Shown in pieces: positions 24,251-36,080 of a stretch of DNA of 64,000 nt. Within the stretch, counting starts at the first letter, position 1; each line of letters starts with the position of its first letter. The notes under the pieces were generated by a model. It did not search any database. It was given only the letters and a program-made list of their open reading frames with translations, and had not been told where the DNA came from. Source of the stretch: Nelumbo lutea (Eukaryota > Streptophyta > Magnoliopsida > Proteales > Nelumbonaceae); contig JAKGHH010000004.1 in NCBI GenBank assembly GCA_022828595.1, positions 56,818,422 to 56,882,421 of the forward strand, written 5' to 3'. The position numbers and the translations under genes were made by a program.

Positions 24251-25380
24251 TTTATGACAGATCATTCGAAGTTCGATAGTCTAGTGAGATCACCGGTCAT
24301 CTACGGTTCTATAGGGGAAAACCTATGTGATGGTGAAAGATCCAGACCATCTCGATTTCAGCTTGCCTGGGAACAACTGGAGACAGGAATTATACAGCAA
24401 CACTTGCTGGACCACATGGAAATCTTGTCTCAACAAGTTCCTATCATGCCATCTTTTAGTTCTCTCCTTATAAACCAAGGCATTCTCATAGGCGGCAAGT
24501 CTGAACTCATCCAACTCATTCAGCTACAGCCGCCTCTCTGCTCCTATGGCTTGTGAATCAAAATTCAAGAATTTTAGTGCCCAATATGCCTTATGTTCCA
24601 ATTCAACAGGTAAATGACATGCTTTTCCAAAAACTAACCTGTAGGGAGACATGCCGAAGGGTGTTCTACATGCAGTTCTGTATGCCCATAATGCACCATC
24701 TAACCTAATTGCCCAGTCTTTCCTAGCACAGTCTACAGTATTCTCCAGAATTCTCTTGAGCTCCCTATTAGCTAATTCTACTTGGCCATTGGTTTGAGGG
24801 TGATATGGGGTAGCTAATTTGTGTGTAACACCGTATTTTCGCATCAACTGCTCAAACTGGGTGTTACGGAAATGAATTCCCCTATCACTAATGATAGCTC
24901 GGGGTGTGCCAAATCATGTGAATAGCTTTTTAAGGAAATGTACTACCCTCCTAGAGTCATTTGTGGGTAAAGCCGTGGCTTCCACCCATTTAGATACATA
25001 ATCGACAACCACTAGGATGTATTTATTGCCAAAAGAATTTAAGAAGGGTCCCATGAAGTCTATACCCCAAACATCAAAAATTTTACAAATCAGAATATTA
25101 GTAAGGGGCATTCCGTTCTGTCGGGAAATGTTACCTGCTCTCTTACATTTATCACATGCGGACACATACCTATGAGCATTGAACAAGGTAGGCCAATAAA
25201 AACCGGATTGCAAAACCTTGGCTGCAGTGCGGTTGGCTCTGAAGTGGCCTCCCACTTCTCTATCATGGTAGTACCAGAGCACCGACTCCATCTCCTCCTC
25301 AAGGACACACCTCCTTATGATCCGATCTACACATAGCTTGTACAAAAAGGGGTCCTCCCACAAATAATGTTTCACATCAG
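24251..25380 (-). pseudogene. Gypsy G integrase
   Basis: This is the integrase that inserts element DNA, on the minus strand. The HHCC zinc-binding region ([10 protein letters not shown]...CDKCKRAG), the catalytic core ([24 protein letters not shown], giving D-D-E) and the C-terminal module (YKERTKRWHDRN, LFPGKLKSRWSGSFTIT) are all recognisable. It is broken by stops near 24910 and by frameshifts near 24520. The C-terminal text is typical of Athila/Tat elements. Confidence 0.85.
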
Positions 25381-26690
25381 AGAAATTTTTCTTCTTCTAC
25401 TAACATGAAAGATGAGGAGGGATAACATGTGCAGCAAGGTAATTTGCAAAATCAACATACCAAGGTAATGAATTTATTTGAATGGAGTAGAGTTGTTCGT
25501 CCAAAAACTCCTCTCGGATGCTACTGATTGTCTTTTCCTCTAAATCCGCATTATCTAACTGAGAAAGATGATCAACAGCTAGGTTCTCGGTGCCCTTTTT
25601 GTCTCAGATCTCAACATCAAATTTTTAAAACAAAAGGATCCACCTAATCAGCCTCAGTTTTGCGTCCTTCTTGGCGAGTAGGTGCCTTAAAGCCGAGTGA
25701 TCTGTATACACAATAACTTTAGACAAAATCAGATATAAACGAAATTTATCAAAAGCAAAGATTACTGCTATTAGTTCCTTTTTGGTTGTGGTGTAATTCT
25801 ATTGAGCATCATTCAAGGTTCACCTAGCATAGTAGGCTGAAAGTGTTTGTTCAATCTTTGTCCTAACACAGCTCCTATGGCTGAATCACTCGCATCACAC
25901 ATCAGCTCAAATGGAAGTGTCCAATCCGGTGCTATCATAATGGGTGCATTAACCAGCTTGTCCTTCAGGATGTTGAATGCTTGTAGGCATTCGGATGTGA
26001 ATTCAAAGGCCACCTCCTTCTGAAGCAAAGTGGACAATGGCTAGGCTATCTTGGAGAAGTCCTTGATAAATCTTCTATAAAACCTGGCATGGCCCAAGAA
26101 GCTTCTCACAGCTCAGACTGATTTTGGTAGTGGCAATTTCTCAATTGTCTCCACCTTGGCTTTGTCAACCTCAATACCTCTCTGTGAAATCTTGTGCCCA
26201 AGCACTATGCCTTCTTGTACCATGAAATGGCACTTCTCCCAATTCAGCACTAGATGTGTCTCCTTGCACTGCCTAAGCACTTTCTGCAAATTGTTCAAAC
26301 ATGCATCAAATGAAGAGCCAAAGACTGAAAAATCATCCATAAAAACCTCCATGAACTTTTCAACCATATCAAAAAAGATTGACATCATACATCGCTAAAA
26401 AGTTGTTAGAGCATTATACAATCCGAATGGCATTCTCCTATAGGCAAAGGTATCGTAAGGGCAAGTGAAGGTGGTCTTCTCTTGGTCTTCAGGTGCAATT
26501 GGAATCTGATTGTAACCTGAATACCCATCCAAAAAATAGTAGTACTCATGCTCGACCAGCCTCTTTAACATTTGGTCAATGAACGGGAGAGGGAAGTGAT
26601 CTTTGCGTGTGGCTTCATTCAACTTTTTGTAGTCAATGCATACTCACTAACCGGTGACAGTTCTGGTTGGCATGAGTGATAGGCAGTCAA
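25381..26690 (-). pseudogene. Gypsy G reverse transcriptase and RNase H
   Basis: The RT shows ATRKDHFPLPFIDQML, FTCPYDTFAYRRMPFGL and the catalytic box FMEVFMDDFSVFG. RNase H follows with PFELMCDASDSAIGAVLGQ and then [20 protein letters not shown]. There are several stops, among them those at about 26395, 26112 and 26040. The N-terminal quarter of RT is deleted: text near 26700 (HKTALAWNALTAYHS) jumps to the TRTVTG..VCIDYKKLNE region. Confidence 0.85.
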
Positions 26691-27560
26691 TGCATTCCAA
26701 GCCAATGCTGTCTTGTGTTCCCGTAACACTCTCAACAGTTTTTCATTTTGCAAATGGCTCAATGTTGCTGATATGATTACTGGTAGCATTGATGATGCTT
26801 CTAAGAAAGCATACTCCAAATGTGATGGAAGTTGCTTCAGCTCAAGGGTGGGAGGTTCTTGTGTTGAAAGCTTGCTTGTTAGTATTGGCGGTCTGTCCAA
26901 GCTCTCCAACTTGAAAAATCCTTTTCCGTGAAACTGAGGATTGGCATTAAGGTATGCTGCCATGCTTTGAATCTCCTCATTTTCATCTATTGCAGCTCCT
27001 CCCTCTTGTATGCAAAGGTTAAGGGGATCGACCATCCTGCTAATCTAAAAGCAATCATCAACCGCATAATCAATAACATCAACCATGTAACAAAAATCAT
27101 CACTAGAAGATGCATGTTTCATAGCATCAGACATTTCTAAAATGATTTCCTCATCTTGAATCCTAAGGCTGAGTTGCCCTTGTTGGACATCAACCATTGC
27201 CTTCCCCGTAGCTAGGAAAGGTCTCCCTAGGATAAGAGGAACCTCAACATCCCCTTGCATGTCTAATACAATGAAATCAACTGGAAAGATAAACTTATCT
27301 ACTTTAACAAGCACATCTTATATGATTCCCCTTGGATGCTTTATGGATCTATTAGTTAGTTGCAATGCAACTCTAGTAGGTTGGAGTTCTCCCAACCCTA
27401 ATTTCTTGAAAACCGAATATGGCATCAAGTTTATGCTAGCTCCTAAATCACATAATGCCTTTTCAATTTTTAAACTGCCTATTGTGCAAGGGATAGTGAA
27501 ACTCCCTGGATCTTTAAGCTTTTGGGGTAGTTTGTTGAGAAGGATTGTTGAGTGCTTCAT
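26691..27560 (-). pseudogene. Gypsy G aspartic protease and pol linker
   Basis: This is a retroviral-type protease with KALCDLGASINLMPYSVF as the active-site region (DLGA in place of DSGA, common in this lineage), then VPLILGRPFLATGKAMVDVQQ. A stop at about 27315-27317 splits it. Downstream, PPTLELKQLPSHLEYAFL is the linker that precedes RT in Athila/Tat pol. Confidence 0.85.
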
Positions 27561-28045
27561 TTAGAGCAACCATAGCCACATCTCCCAATTTCCTTTTGTT
27601 TGCCAATATCTCCTTCAAAAACTTTGTATAGTGTGGCATCTAGGCTAAAGTATCAACAAAAGGAACTTGCGGCTATTGGTGTCTTTCTTGCTGCGGTTCA
27701 GATTGCTCCTCCTTGTTTCCGGTTTCAAGGGTTGCATCTGCCTTGTTTTCAGCCCTTGCTTTCTTCTCTACTTCCGGCAGCTCCTTACCACTTCTTAAAG
27801 TGATAGCCTACGCTTGTTCTCATGGATTCACTTCTATATTGCTCAGTAGAGTGCCCGATATTCTTGCTGAAATCATTTGCACCAATTGCCCAACTTGATT
27901 TTCCAAGTTCTTTATTGAAGCCTCTTGGTTCTGAAACCTGGTTTCAGCACTGGCTATGAACTTGGTCATCAGCTCCTCTAGGTTATATTTCTTTTCTGGC
28001 TGATGGAAATTTTGGGGAAAGGACTTCGGTCCATGATGAGCTTTG
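27561..28045 (-). pseudogene. Gypsy G gag C-terminal remnant
   Basis: This is minus-strand sequence with the gag signature ASIKNLENQVGQLVQM near 27880-27930, followed by degraded sequence with several stops. Everything upstream of it in gag is missing, together with the leader and primer site. It ends where the truncated LTR begins. Confidence 0.7.
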
Positions 28046-28046
28046 G

Positions 28047-28410
28047 GCTGCTCTTGAGTTGCAATTTAGGATGCTCTTGAGTTGCAAATGGGCCTCATCC
28101 TTGCTGGGCCAAATAGGCTCCATTGGAAGGTTGCGGCTGGGCTCTCTCTTTGGGCTATTCCAAAGAGTGTTGCATGGATTTTAAGGGCCGAATAGCTCTC
28201 CTTTGACCTTTTGGCTGGGCCTTGCTCCCAGCTAGGTTGTATCACCTTCAATTTGGCATCCTTTAGCATGGTTTTATTCTCTTTTTCCCTAGACTTGTCC
28301 CCTTTGAAAATTTCCTAAAATCAAGCTCAATTGGGGTAAGAACTCACACAAACTAACATAAAAACCATGCATAAAACCTCATAAATTATGTGTAAATTGT
28401 GCACACATCA
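28047..28410 (-). mobile_element. Gypsy G 5' LTR, truncated to about 360 bp
   Basis: This is the outermost piece of the 5' LTR, with the intact terminus at 28410 next to the TTAGG duplication. It matches 22840-23175. The remaining 1.3 kb of LTR, plus primer site, leader and gag start, was lost in one deletion whose breakpoint lies near 28047. A short direct repeat (GCTCTTGAGTTGCAA) sits at that breakpoint. Confidence 0.8.
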
Positions 28411-28995
28411 TTAGGAGAAGCTGATCCTCATCTGTAGATAAGATAAGGGATAAGCCTTATCACTTAAAGAATCTAGATCCAAATAAAGATTGGGATCAAG
28501 AAACTCCTAATCAGATTAGGAGATTAACTCTTTAAAGTCAATATCAAGGAGGAGGGCGAACTGGAATAATACACACTGTTTGTCTGACTTTTCTACATTA
28601 AGTTCTCTCTCTCTTTTTTCTTGCCACCCTACCTTGTTCGATCTCCACCTCTTAGAGTGATCAAGATTGGATCTTGATATTGTATCTAGGTGGAAGAAAC
28701 AATCTTGAAGTTGTGCTCACATCCCTACACACTTCTTGCTGAAGAAATTGGGGTTCTTGCTGAAGAAACCACTTGCTCCTGCCTCACCCTAAGTTGTGTC
28801 ATCTTCAAGAAATGAAGGATTTGGCACCCCCTATGGACGTGACCACCTATGTTGGAATGAGCTTTTTGCATGGATTATGTATCAGGTATTCCTCTCCCTA
28901 ATCTTGGTTTCAAATTTGGTCCAGTTTGCTTTAAGATTGAACTTTGAAAAATGCAGTTTTTCTAAATTAGGGAATAGGATTCTTGGATGGGAGAA
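28411..28995 (+). mobile_element. Copia LTR H, right part
   Basis: This continues the H LTR after the G insertion, beginning with the duplicated TTAGG. It runs to GGATGGGAGA near 28990, about 90 bases short of a normal LTR end, and switches there to LTR sequence of F from a more upstream position. It has no ORF of interest. Confidence 0.7.
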
Positions 28996-29803
28996 TCTTG
29001 CATCTGCCCATAGTTCTTGGGTTTTCATAAGGTGGCTGGATCCAAGAACCATTTAATGTAAATGTTGGACCCATTGAGAACCCATGGTGATGGACTTAGG
29101 GATTCACACCATACAAAGACAAACAAAGACAAACAAATTGATAGCAGATTAAAGAGTAAGTGAGCACATAAACTAATTAGGATTAGTTGAAGGATAAGAT
29201 AAGTCTTAACCATTTAAGAGTCCAGATCCAAATATACGATTTGGATTAGGAAACTATCTCCTAATTATATTAGGAGGCTGATCCAAAAAGGATATAAATA
29301 GGGGGTGAATTCCTCAGATTTACAACACAGCAAACTGTAGAATTCTTCCCCAGTTCTTGCCTCCCCTACCCAGTTCGATCTCCACTTGTGGATCAGATCA
29401 AGAAGAGTTCTTGATATTGTTTCTTGGTAGAAGAAGCAATCTTAAGTCATGCTCACCAGCCCTTGCTCAATTCTTGCTAAAGAATTTAGGTTCTTGCAGA
29501 AGAACCATCCTGTTGATCTTGCCTCACTTCACACTGTGTCATCTTCAGTGGAGGCGGGTTTTGGTCTTGCATTTGGGCGTGAACACCTGCGTTGAGAGTT
29601 ATTGTTATTTTTTATCAAGTACATCCTTCACTTCCCTTTGGTTTCAGATCTGGTCCGGTTTTGGATTCAAGAACGAACCTTGAAAATGCAGTTTTCTAAA
29701 TTAGGGAATACAATTCTCGAATGGGAGAGAAAGAAATTTTTGAAATTTTTCCAGCCTTCCTTTAGGGTTCAGCTATAAATATGATGGATCTCCCATCCCT
29801 TCA
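28996..29803 (+). mobile_element. Copia element F, partial 5' LTR
   Basis: This is plus-oriented LTR sequence homologous to about 34480-35362, ending CCCATCCCTTCA at 29803 directly before a primer binding site. Its first half is missing at the junction with H, so no target duplication can be tested. Confidence 0.8.
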
Positions 29804-29804
29804 G

Positions 29805-29817
29805 TTGTATCAGAGCC
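29805..29817 (+). other. Primer binding site of element F
   Basis: The sequence TTGTATCAGAGCC matches the initiator-tRNA-Met site with one change and lies one base after the LTR end. It identifies the LTR to its left as a 5' LTR. Confidence 0.8.
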
Positions 29818-31180
29818 AGGTTTACATTCTTGAACCAAAATCAGACATGATTTGAACCTGCTCAAATAGGTAGAATCGGTTCTACCCAATTTGCGTAGAT
29901 TAGGGTTTTCTCTGAGAATTTAGCTCTCAGCTATGGGTGAATGATCTGAAATGAATTTTTTATTTTTCTGTAATAATTATAGGAAGTTTTCTATATTTAT
30001 TTCTTGAATTTTGGGTTGTTCCTTTGGTGGAGATCGAAATCTTTTATTGGCGCCAAGAATTTGTGCACCTACTATATCATTCTATTCTATTCATTCTTGG
30101 TCTGTAAATAATTTTTTTTATTTTTTTAGATGGAATGTATAGGATTTATTATGACATAAATTAATAGAGAAATTAGGCTTTCTCTATTTTATTTCATTGG
30201 AAGAAGAAGCTAGTTCACATGGAGGGGAAGACACTTGCGCATATGAGAAATCTGCGACATGCAATTTGCAGAAATCAAATCTGCAAGTTGTGACTAATCT
30301 TTTCATTAGAGTTATGGATCCACATGAACAACCTACTATTTTGTTTATTGCTGATTATTGATTGTCATTTATCAGCCATATTTAATTTCAAATCATCTTC
30401 TTGAATTGGATCTTGAATTAAACACCAAACCCTAGGCTCATTCGACCTAGATTGGACCAAACTGGTTGGACCGAATCTCTGGCTCAATAGGGACTGTTCA
30501 CACCCCTAAAATTTCATATTGGGCTGAGGGTCTGATGGTTGATTGCAAGATGCAATTCGGCCTAACCTGTAAAACTCAGTAATGTTAAGTTAAAAATGCA
30601 TTAGCCTTGATTCAGCTATATGGGTCGAACTACCTTTTGCAGTTCAGCCCATGTACCTAGATAATGTTATATGATAATGTTATGGGCTCTAATAGGCTGA
30701 TACTAATTTAACCTAACTATTTTAGGAATTTACAGATGATTAAAATTAATTGGATCAATTGTGGTTTTACTTCAATCATGTGATGTATGTTGTGTGATGT
30801 GCTATGTACATGGGTCATAAGCACTTGGCCCACGTTAATTCGATAGTGACTCTTTCGCACACCATGGCTGAATGCACATCATTGCCATGGTGTCCTTAAG
30901 ATCATTGGATGAGCTCCTTTCTTGATGGGCCCTACATCAGCTTCCTCCCCAAGAGCCATTTAGGGCCCATCTAAATCTGACTTTAAGAAAGTCAGTGGGA
31001 GCCACTTTGGTTTGACCTAAATAAAACTAGAGCGTAATTATTCATTCCCTCCTGAAAAATACAAGTGCATGTGATAGAGAGATTCATATGATGAAATCTC
31101 TAAGGGCCTTCCATCATTAGTATGAAGATGGGTCCTTTAGTAATGAGGAGATGCACCATAAAATTGGGTCCTTTAGTAGT
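29818..31180 (+). other. Copia element F leader, fused to integrase
   Basis: This is the untranslated leader, in plus orientation, homologous to the D and A leaders. It runs to about 31170 and joins the preintegrase domain directly, so the rest of the leader and all of gag and protease are deleted. The 13-mer GGGTCCTTTAGTA occurs twice at the junction (31131 and 31167). Confidence 0.7.
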
Positions 31181-33663
31181 CCAATGTGCCTGTGGCATTA
31201 CTGACTTAGCCACATAAATATAGATCATATCGCAAGGTTGGTAAAAGATTGTCCTTTGGATTTTCTAACTATAGAAGATCTTCCAACCTGTGAACATTGC
31301 ATTTAGTGTAAGATGACGAAGTGGCCATTTATGGGAAAGCCTGAAAGATCTACAGGCAAACTTGACCTTATACATACTGATGTATGTGGTCTCATAAATG
31401 TTAGGACACGTAACCAACATGTTTATTTTATAAAATTTACCGATGATTTTTTCACGGTATGGTTAATTGTACCTAATGAGACATAAGTCTGAATCCTTTG
31501 AAAAGTTCAAAGAGTTCAAGTAAGAAGTCGAGAAACAGTTAGGGAGAGAAATTAAGACCCTTCGATCAGATCGAAGTGGTGAGTATCTCTCTAATGAATT
31601 CAAGGGCTACTTAAAGAAAAATAGGATTGTATCACAATTGGCTCCTCCTGCTACACCACAATTAAACGGTGTGTTAAAGAGGAGAAATCGAACTCTATTA
31701 GATATGGTCTGTTCACTTTTCGTCCACTCAGAGTTACCCATATCCTTTTGGGGTTTCACATTAGAGACTGCGATTTACATGCTAAACCGGGTTCTAACCA
31801 AATCCGTTCCTAAGACTCCATATGAGCTATGGACTGGTAAGAAACCAAGTGTGGAACACTTGAAGATTTGGGGTTGTCCAACACATGTTAAAAGAACTAG
31901 TGGTAACAAATTGGAATCCAAGACCAACTGTTGCCTATTTATAGGTTACCCCAAAGGCTCTGTGGGTTACTTATTCTATGATCCAAAAGAGCATATGGTG
32001 TTTTGCAGTTCAAATGTCTATTTCCTAGAGGAAGATTTCATCCTGGATAATCTTCATCAGGAAGTTGTTCTTGATGAGGAGAGCCCAGGGGTACTGGGAG
32101 ATTCCACAAGCTCCAGAAAATAACCAACCTAGAAGATCTACCTAGGTTTCTAGGCCTCTAGTTTGTTACGATTGTGACCAAGAAAGTTACTTGGTGGAAG
32201 CCACGACCAGTGAGGAGGATCTCGTGACTTATACGGAAGCAATGTTAGACATAGATTCCTTGAAGTTGGTAGATGTCATGAGAGTTGAGATGGACTCAAT
32301 GAAGACCAATAAAGTCTGGAATTTGGTAGATCCGCCCCCAAGGGTAAAAGTAATTGGTTACAAATGGATTTATAAGAGGGAGAAGGGCCCCGATGGTAAG
32401 GTTGAGACCTACAAGCCTCGTCTTGTGGCAAAATGGTACACTTAGGGAATTGACTATTAGGAAACCTTTTTCGCTTGTGGCCATGCTTAAATCCATTAGG
32501 ATCTTGCTACCTGTAGAAGCATACCATGACTATGAAACCTGGCAAATGGATGTCAAAACCTTATTCCTAAATGGAGATCTTACTGAAGATATCTACATGC
32601 AGTAACCGCAAGGATTCATTGCTGCAGGTCAGGAACACATGGCATCTAAACTTAATTAATCCATATATGGACTTAAGCATGCTTCTAGAAGCTGGAACAT
32701 CCAGTTTGACTCTATCGTCAAACAATTTGACTTTGAGCAAAATCCAAATGAACCCTGTGTTTATAGGAAGACTAGTGGGGATAAGGTTATGTTCTTGGTT
32801 TTGTATGTAGATGACATTCTACTCATTGGGAATGATGTAGGAATGTTAGCTATGGTGAAAGTGTGGCTTTCGCAGCAATTTTCCATGAAAGATCTTAGGA
32901 AAGCCTCCTACATATTGGAACTTCAACTCTATAGAGATAGATCGAAGAGGATAATAGAATTATCCTAGTCTACTTACATTGACAAGATTGTCAAAAGATA
33001 CAGTATGGAGAACTCCAAGAAAAAAAATGTTCCTTTCAAGCACGGAGTCACTCTCTCCAAGGGTATGTCTCTCAAGACTCCCAAAGAGATTGAGGGCATG
33101 AAAAAGATTCCCTATGCCTCAGCCGTTGGGATCATCCTATATGCCATGTTATGCACTCGTCCTATCATTAATCAAGTAGTGAGTATGGTAAGTAGATATC
33201 AATCTAACTTAGGGCAGGAGCATTGGATAGTTGTATAACACATATTAAAATTCCTTCGAAGGACAAAAGGAATTTTGTCTTATATGAGATGGTAGTTCAC
33301 TATAGATCGTTGGGTATTCTGATACCGACTTCCAATTAGACCCAGATGATAAAATGTCTACATCTGGTCACATCTTCGCGATGGGGTCCTAAGTAGTAAA
33401 AATAGCAGATTCCATAACCCAAGTCGAGCACATTACCATAAGTGAGGTTGCATAATGAATGAAGGTGTTCATTCTAGAATTTAGAATTCAACACATCACC
33501 CATTCCACTGTTGTGTGACAACATTGGATTTATGGGAGATTAATGTTAAAAGGTAGCATTAGCAGAGAATGTGGTAGACCAATTGACTAAGCCACTAACA
33601 CATAAAGTGTTTGAGAAACACATGGAATGTCTAGGACTCCGGCTTGTACCCGATTGGACCTAA
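31181..33663 (+). pseudogene. Copia element F, gag-less pol
   Basis: This is a plus-strand pol lacking gag and protease. It starts in the preintegrase domain (CLWHY.LSHINIDHIARLVKD), then integrase ([21 protein letters not shown] with the catalytic Glu replaced by Lys), RT (FLVLYVDDILLIGND) and RNase H, ending at TAA 33661-33663 after VPDWT. Stops (for example the TAA at 32604) and frameshifts are frequent. It could only have moved with proteins from another copy. Confidence 0.85.
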
Positions 33664-33677
33664 GTGCAAGTGGGAGT

Positions 33678-35362
33678 TGTTAGACAGTATATACCCTTAA
33701 CTCCAATCAGATTAATATACATTATGTCATTTATTTTAAATGAATAAAGTGCATAATTGATTCATGTGATTTGGTGTGTTTATATGTAATACCCTTAAAT
33801 TGGACACTTATGAGACTCATGTTAGTTTAGAATCTTCACAGTCGTTGGATAGATCTGGGGAGATTTATCCTGCCAAGGCTAACACTGATGTATCGCCAAG
33901 TTGGTTGGGGTGGCTTGTTTCAGCTACCATGGTAAGACCTGAGGTACATATAGTGTGGATTTTCTTGAAACCCTTAACCATATGAAATTCCAATATTGCT
34001 CTGGACCTTAGAGATAAATGGGCAAAACTGGAATGCTACACCTGACCCCTAGACTCGATTATGGTACTACACTAAGTGTCGGATTGGGCTATCTTTGATA
34101 TGCCAATCAGTGAGATCATTAGAGGGGATTAAAACCTGTGTATGTTGGGGTAGTCCGAGAATTCACCTGAGTGAGTGATCATAGTGACAGGATCAGCCCC
34201 TTTGTCGGACAAAATGAATGATCAGGGAATGCACTCTCTCTGATAAAATCCTAAACTGTCAGCAGTGGATTTTAAATGTGTTTGAAATTTGGTTTTTTAA
34301 AATATATTTATATAAAGATATACTTATATATTATGGTTCAAATTGTTTGCTTTTAATTCCCGGGATCTATGTGAGTAGAGAGTGCAGCACTACACCTTGC
34401 AGCCGAAGAGAGGTCCTCTCTTGTCGAGCAATGCTTGATCATTATGGGCTGAGAGGTTAAATGTAAGACCATTGAGGGTAAATGGTGATTGGATCCAAGA
34501 ACCATTTAATGTAAATGTTAGGCCCATTGAGAGCCTATGGTGATGGACTCAGAGGTTCACTGTGACACACAATGAATTCGGCCTGGCCTTATAATAGAGG
34601 CCGGGCTAAACCCATGTGACTAATGTATAGATCAATGTTAGGGTCCCACACCATACAAAGACAAACAAGTTGGCAGTAGATTAAAGAGTAAGTGAGCCCA
34701 TAAGCTTAATGGACCTAAGGCCCAATTCGAACTAGGCTTAAGTTAGTTGAAGGATAAGATAAGTCTTATCCATTTAAGAGTCCAAATCGAAATATAAGAT
34801 TTGGATTAGGAAACTCTCTCCTAATTAGATTAGGAGGTTGATCCAAAAAGAATATAAATAGGGGCAAATTCCTCAGGTTTACAACACAGCAAACTATAGA
34901 ATTCTTCCCTAGTTCTTGCCTCCCCTACCCAGTTCGATCTCCACTTTTGGATCAGATCAAGAAGAGTTCTTGATATTTTTTCTTGGTAGTGGAAGCAATC
35001 TGAAGTCGTGCTCACCAGCCCTTGCTCAATTCTTGTTAAAAAATTTAGGTTTTTGCTGAAGAACCATTCTGCTAATCCTGTTTCACTTCACACTGTGTCA
35101 TTTCAGTGGAGGCGGGTTTTTGTCTTGTTTTTTGGCGTAAACACCTGTGTTGGGAGTTACTATTACTTCATATCAGGTACATCCTTCACTTCCCTTTGGT
35201 TTCAGATCTGGTCTGGTTTTGGATTCAAGAACGAACATTGAAAATGCAGTTTTCTAAATTAGGGAATACGATTCCCAAATGGGAGAGAAAGAAATTTTTG
35301 AAATTTCGGCCAACCTTCCTGCAGGGTTTGGCCATCCATATGATCGATCTCCCATCCCTTCA
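33678..35362 (+). mobile_element. Copia element F, 3' LTR (1685 bp)
   Basis: The LTR starts TGTTAGACAG after the polypurine tract AAGTGGGAGT (33668-33677) and ends CCCATCCCTTCA at 35362. It is homologous to the partial 5' LTR 28996-29803. A second LTR-like end follows at once. Confidence 0.8.
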
Positions 35363-35470
35363 CTTAAAACTGGGAATGCGATTCCCAGAAGAGAAAAAGA
35401 AATTTTTGAAATTTCGTCCTACCATCCAGCATGGTACGACTATCCATATGATGGATTTCCCCTTCCTTCA
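35363..35470 (+). mobile_element. Terminal 108 bp of another copia LTR
   Basis: This repeats the last 108 bases of the F LTR (GGGAATGCGATTCCCAG... to CCTTCCTTCA at 35470) at lower identity. The simplest reading is that F inserted near the end of an older LTR of the same family. The alternative is a local duplication inside the F LTR. After 35470 the sequence no longer resembles the copia block. Confidence 0.65.
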
Positions 35471-36080
35471 GTTTGATGGTAATGGGGTTGTCAAAAGAGT
35501 TTGAAAGTCTGAAACCCGGTCCAACATTTTATTCTAATATTTTCGTATTTGGATGATCCATTTGCATAAATGGATTGGATTCGGATCTTGTAACCCGCAT
35601 CCATTTAATAACCTAATTGGATAAATACAGATTTAACTAACCCCAACAAAACCTATTTGAGATTCGAATCCGAACGATTACCCGATTGTGTTTTCCATCC
35701 ATTAAGATTAATTATCATATATACATCACACAGTGTTGGAGTGCCCTGCTGCTGCTTTGTTCACTTTTTTTTTTATATATGTAAAAGAATTAAATTTAGA
35801 TTCCATAAATATTTACAAAGTTCTTCACAACTAGAAACTAAGGAAGATAAACACAACTTTTGTTGGACCCCATGACAGACAGTGGCCGTCGCGTTAGGTT
35901 TTTGGTATCCATAACCATAAATAACCTCTTTTTCTTCTTACGTAGTTACGTTCATTGTTATTAGTTCAGGTACGTACTCTCAGCGTATCACAAATTTTAG
36001 AGACCTTGGCAATTCATGGTCTGAGTCGGAGCGGATAACCTCCTATACTGTGAAAAAGATTAGGTTTAGAACAGTTGCGA
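35471..36080 (+). other. Upstream flank of the PPR gene
   Basis: This 610-bp interval between the copia block and the PPR start presumably holds the promoter and 5' UTR. It is AT-rich, with a T-rich tract at 35765-35780. I cannot point to a convincing TATA box or transcription start. An in-frame stop at 36051-36053 limits any upstream extension of the coding region. Confidence 0.5.

Larger units (their letters stand above)
18217..28410 (-). mobile_element. Ty3/gypsy element G, Athila/Tat-like, with nested insertions
   Basis: This is a complete insertion delimited by the perfect 5-bp target duplication TTAGG (18212-18216 and 28411-28415) and LTR ends TG...CA. It spans 10,194 bp, of which 3,306 bp are two solo copia LTRs and their target copies, so the gypsy sequence itself is about 6.9 kb. 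The minus-strand order is truncated 5' LTR, gag remnant, protease, RT, RNase H, integrase, a long non-coding 3' region and the 3' LTR. The order and the diagnostic texts (FLATGKAMVDVQQG, ERTKRWHD) fit the Athila/Tat group. It is dead: many stops, and no primer site or gag start. Confidence 0.88.

Noticed and set aside
36075..36080. Extending the PPR start six bases upstream
   Set aside because: The codon there is TTG; the first ATG is at 36081 and an in-frame stop lies at 36051.
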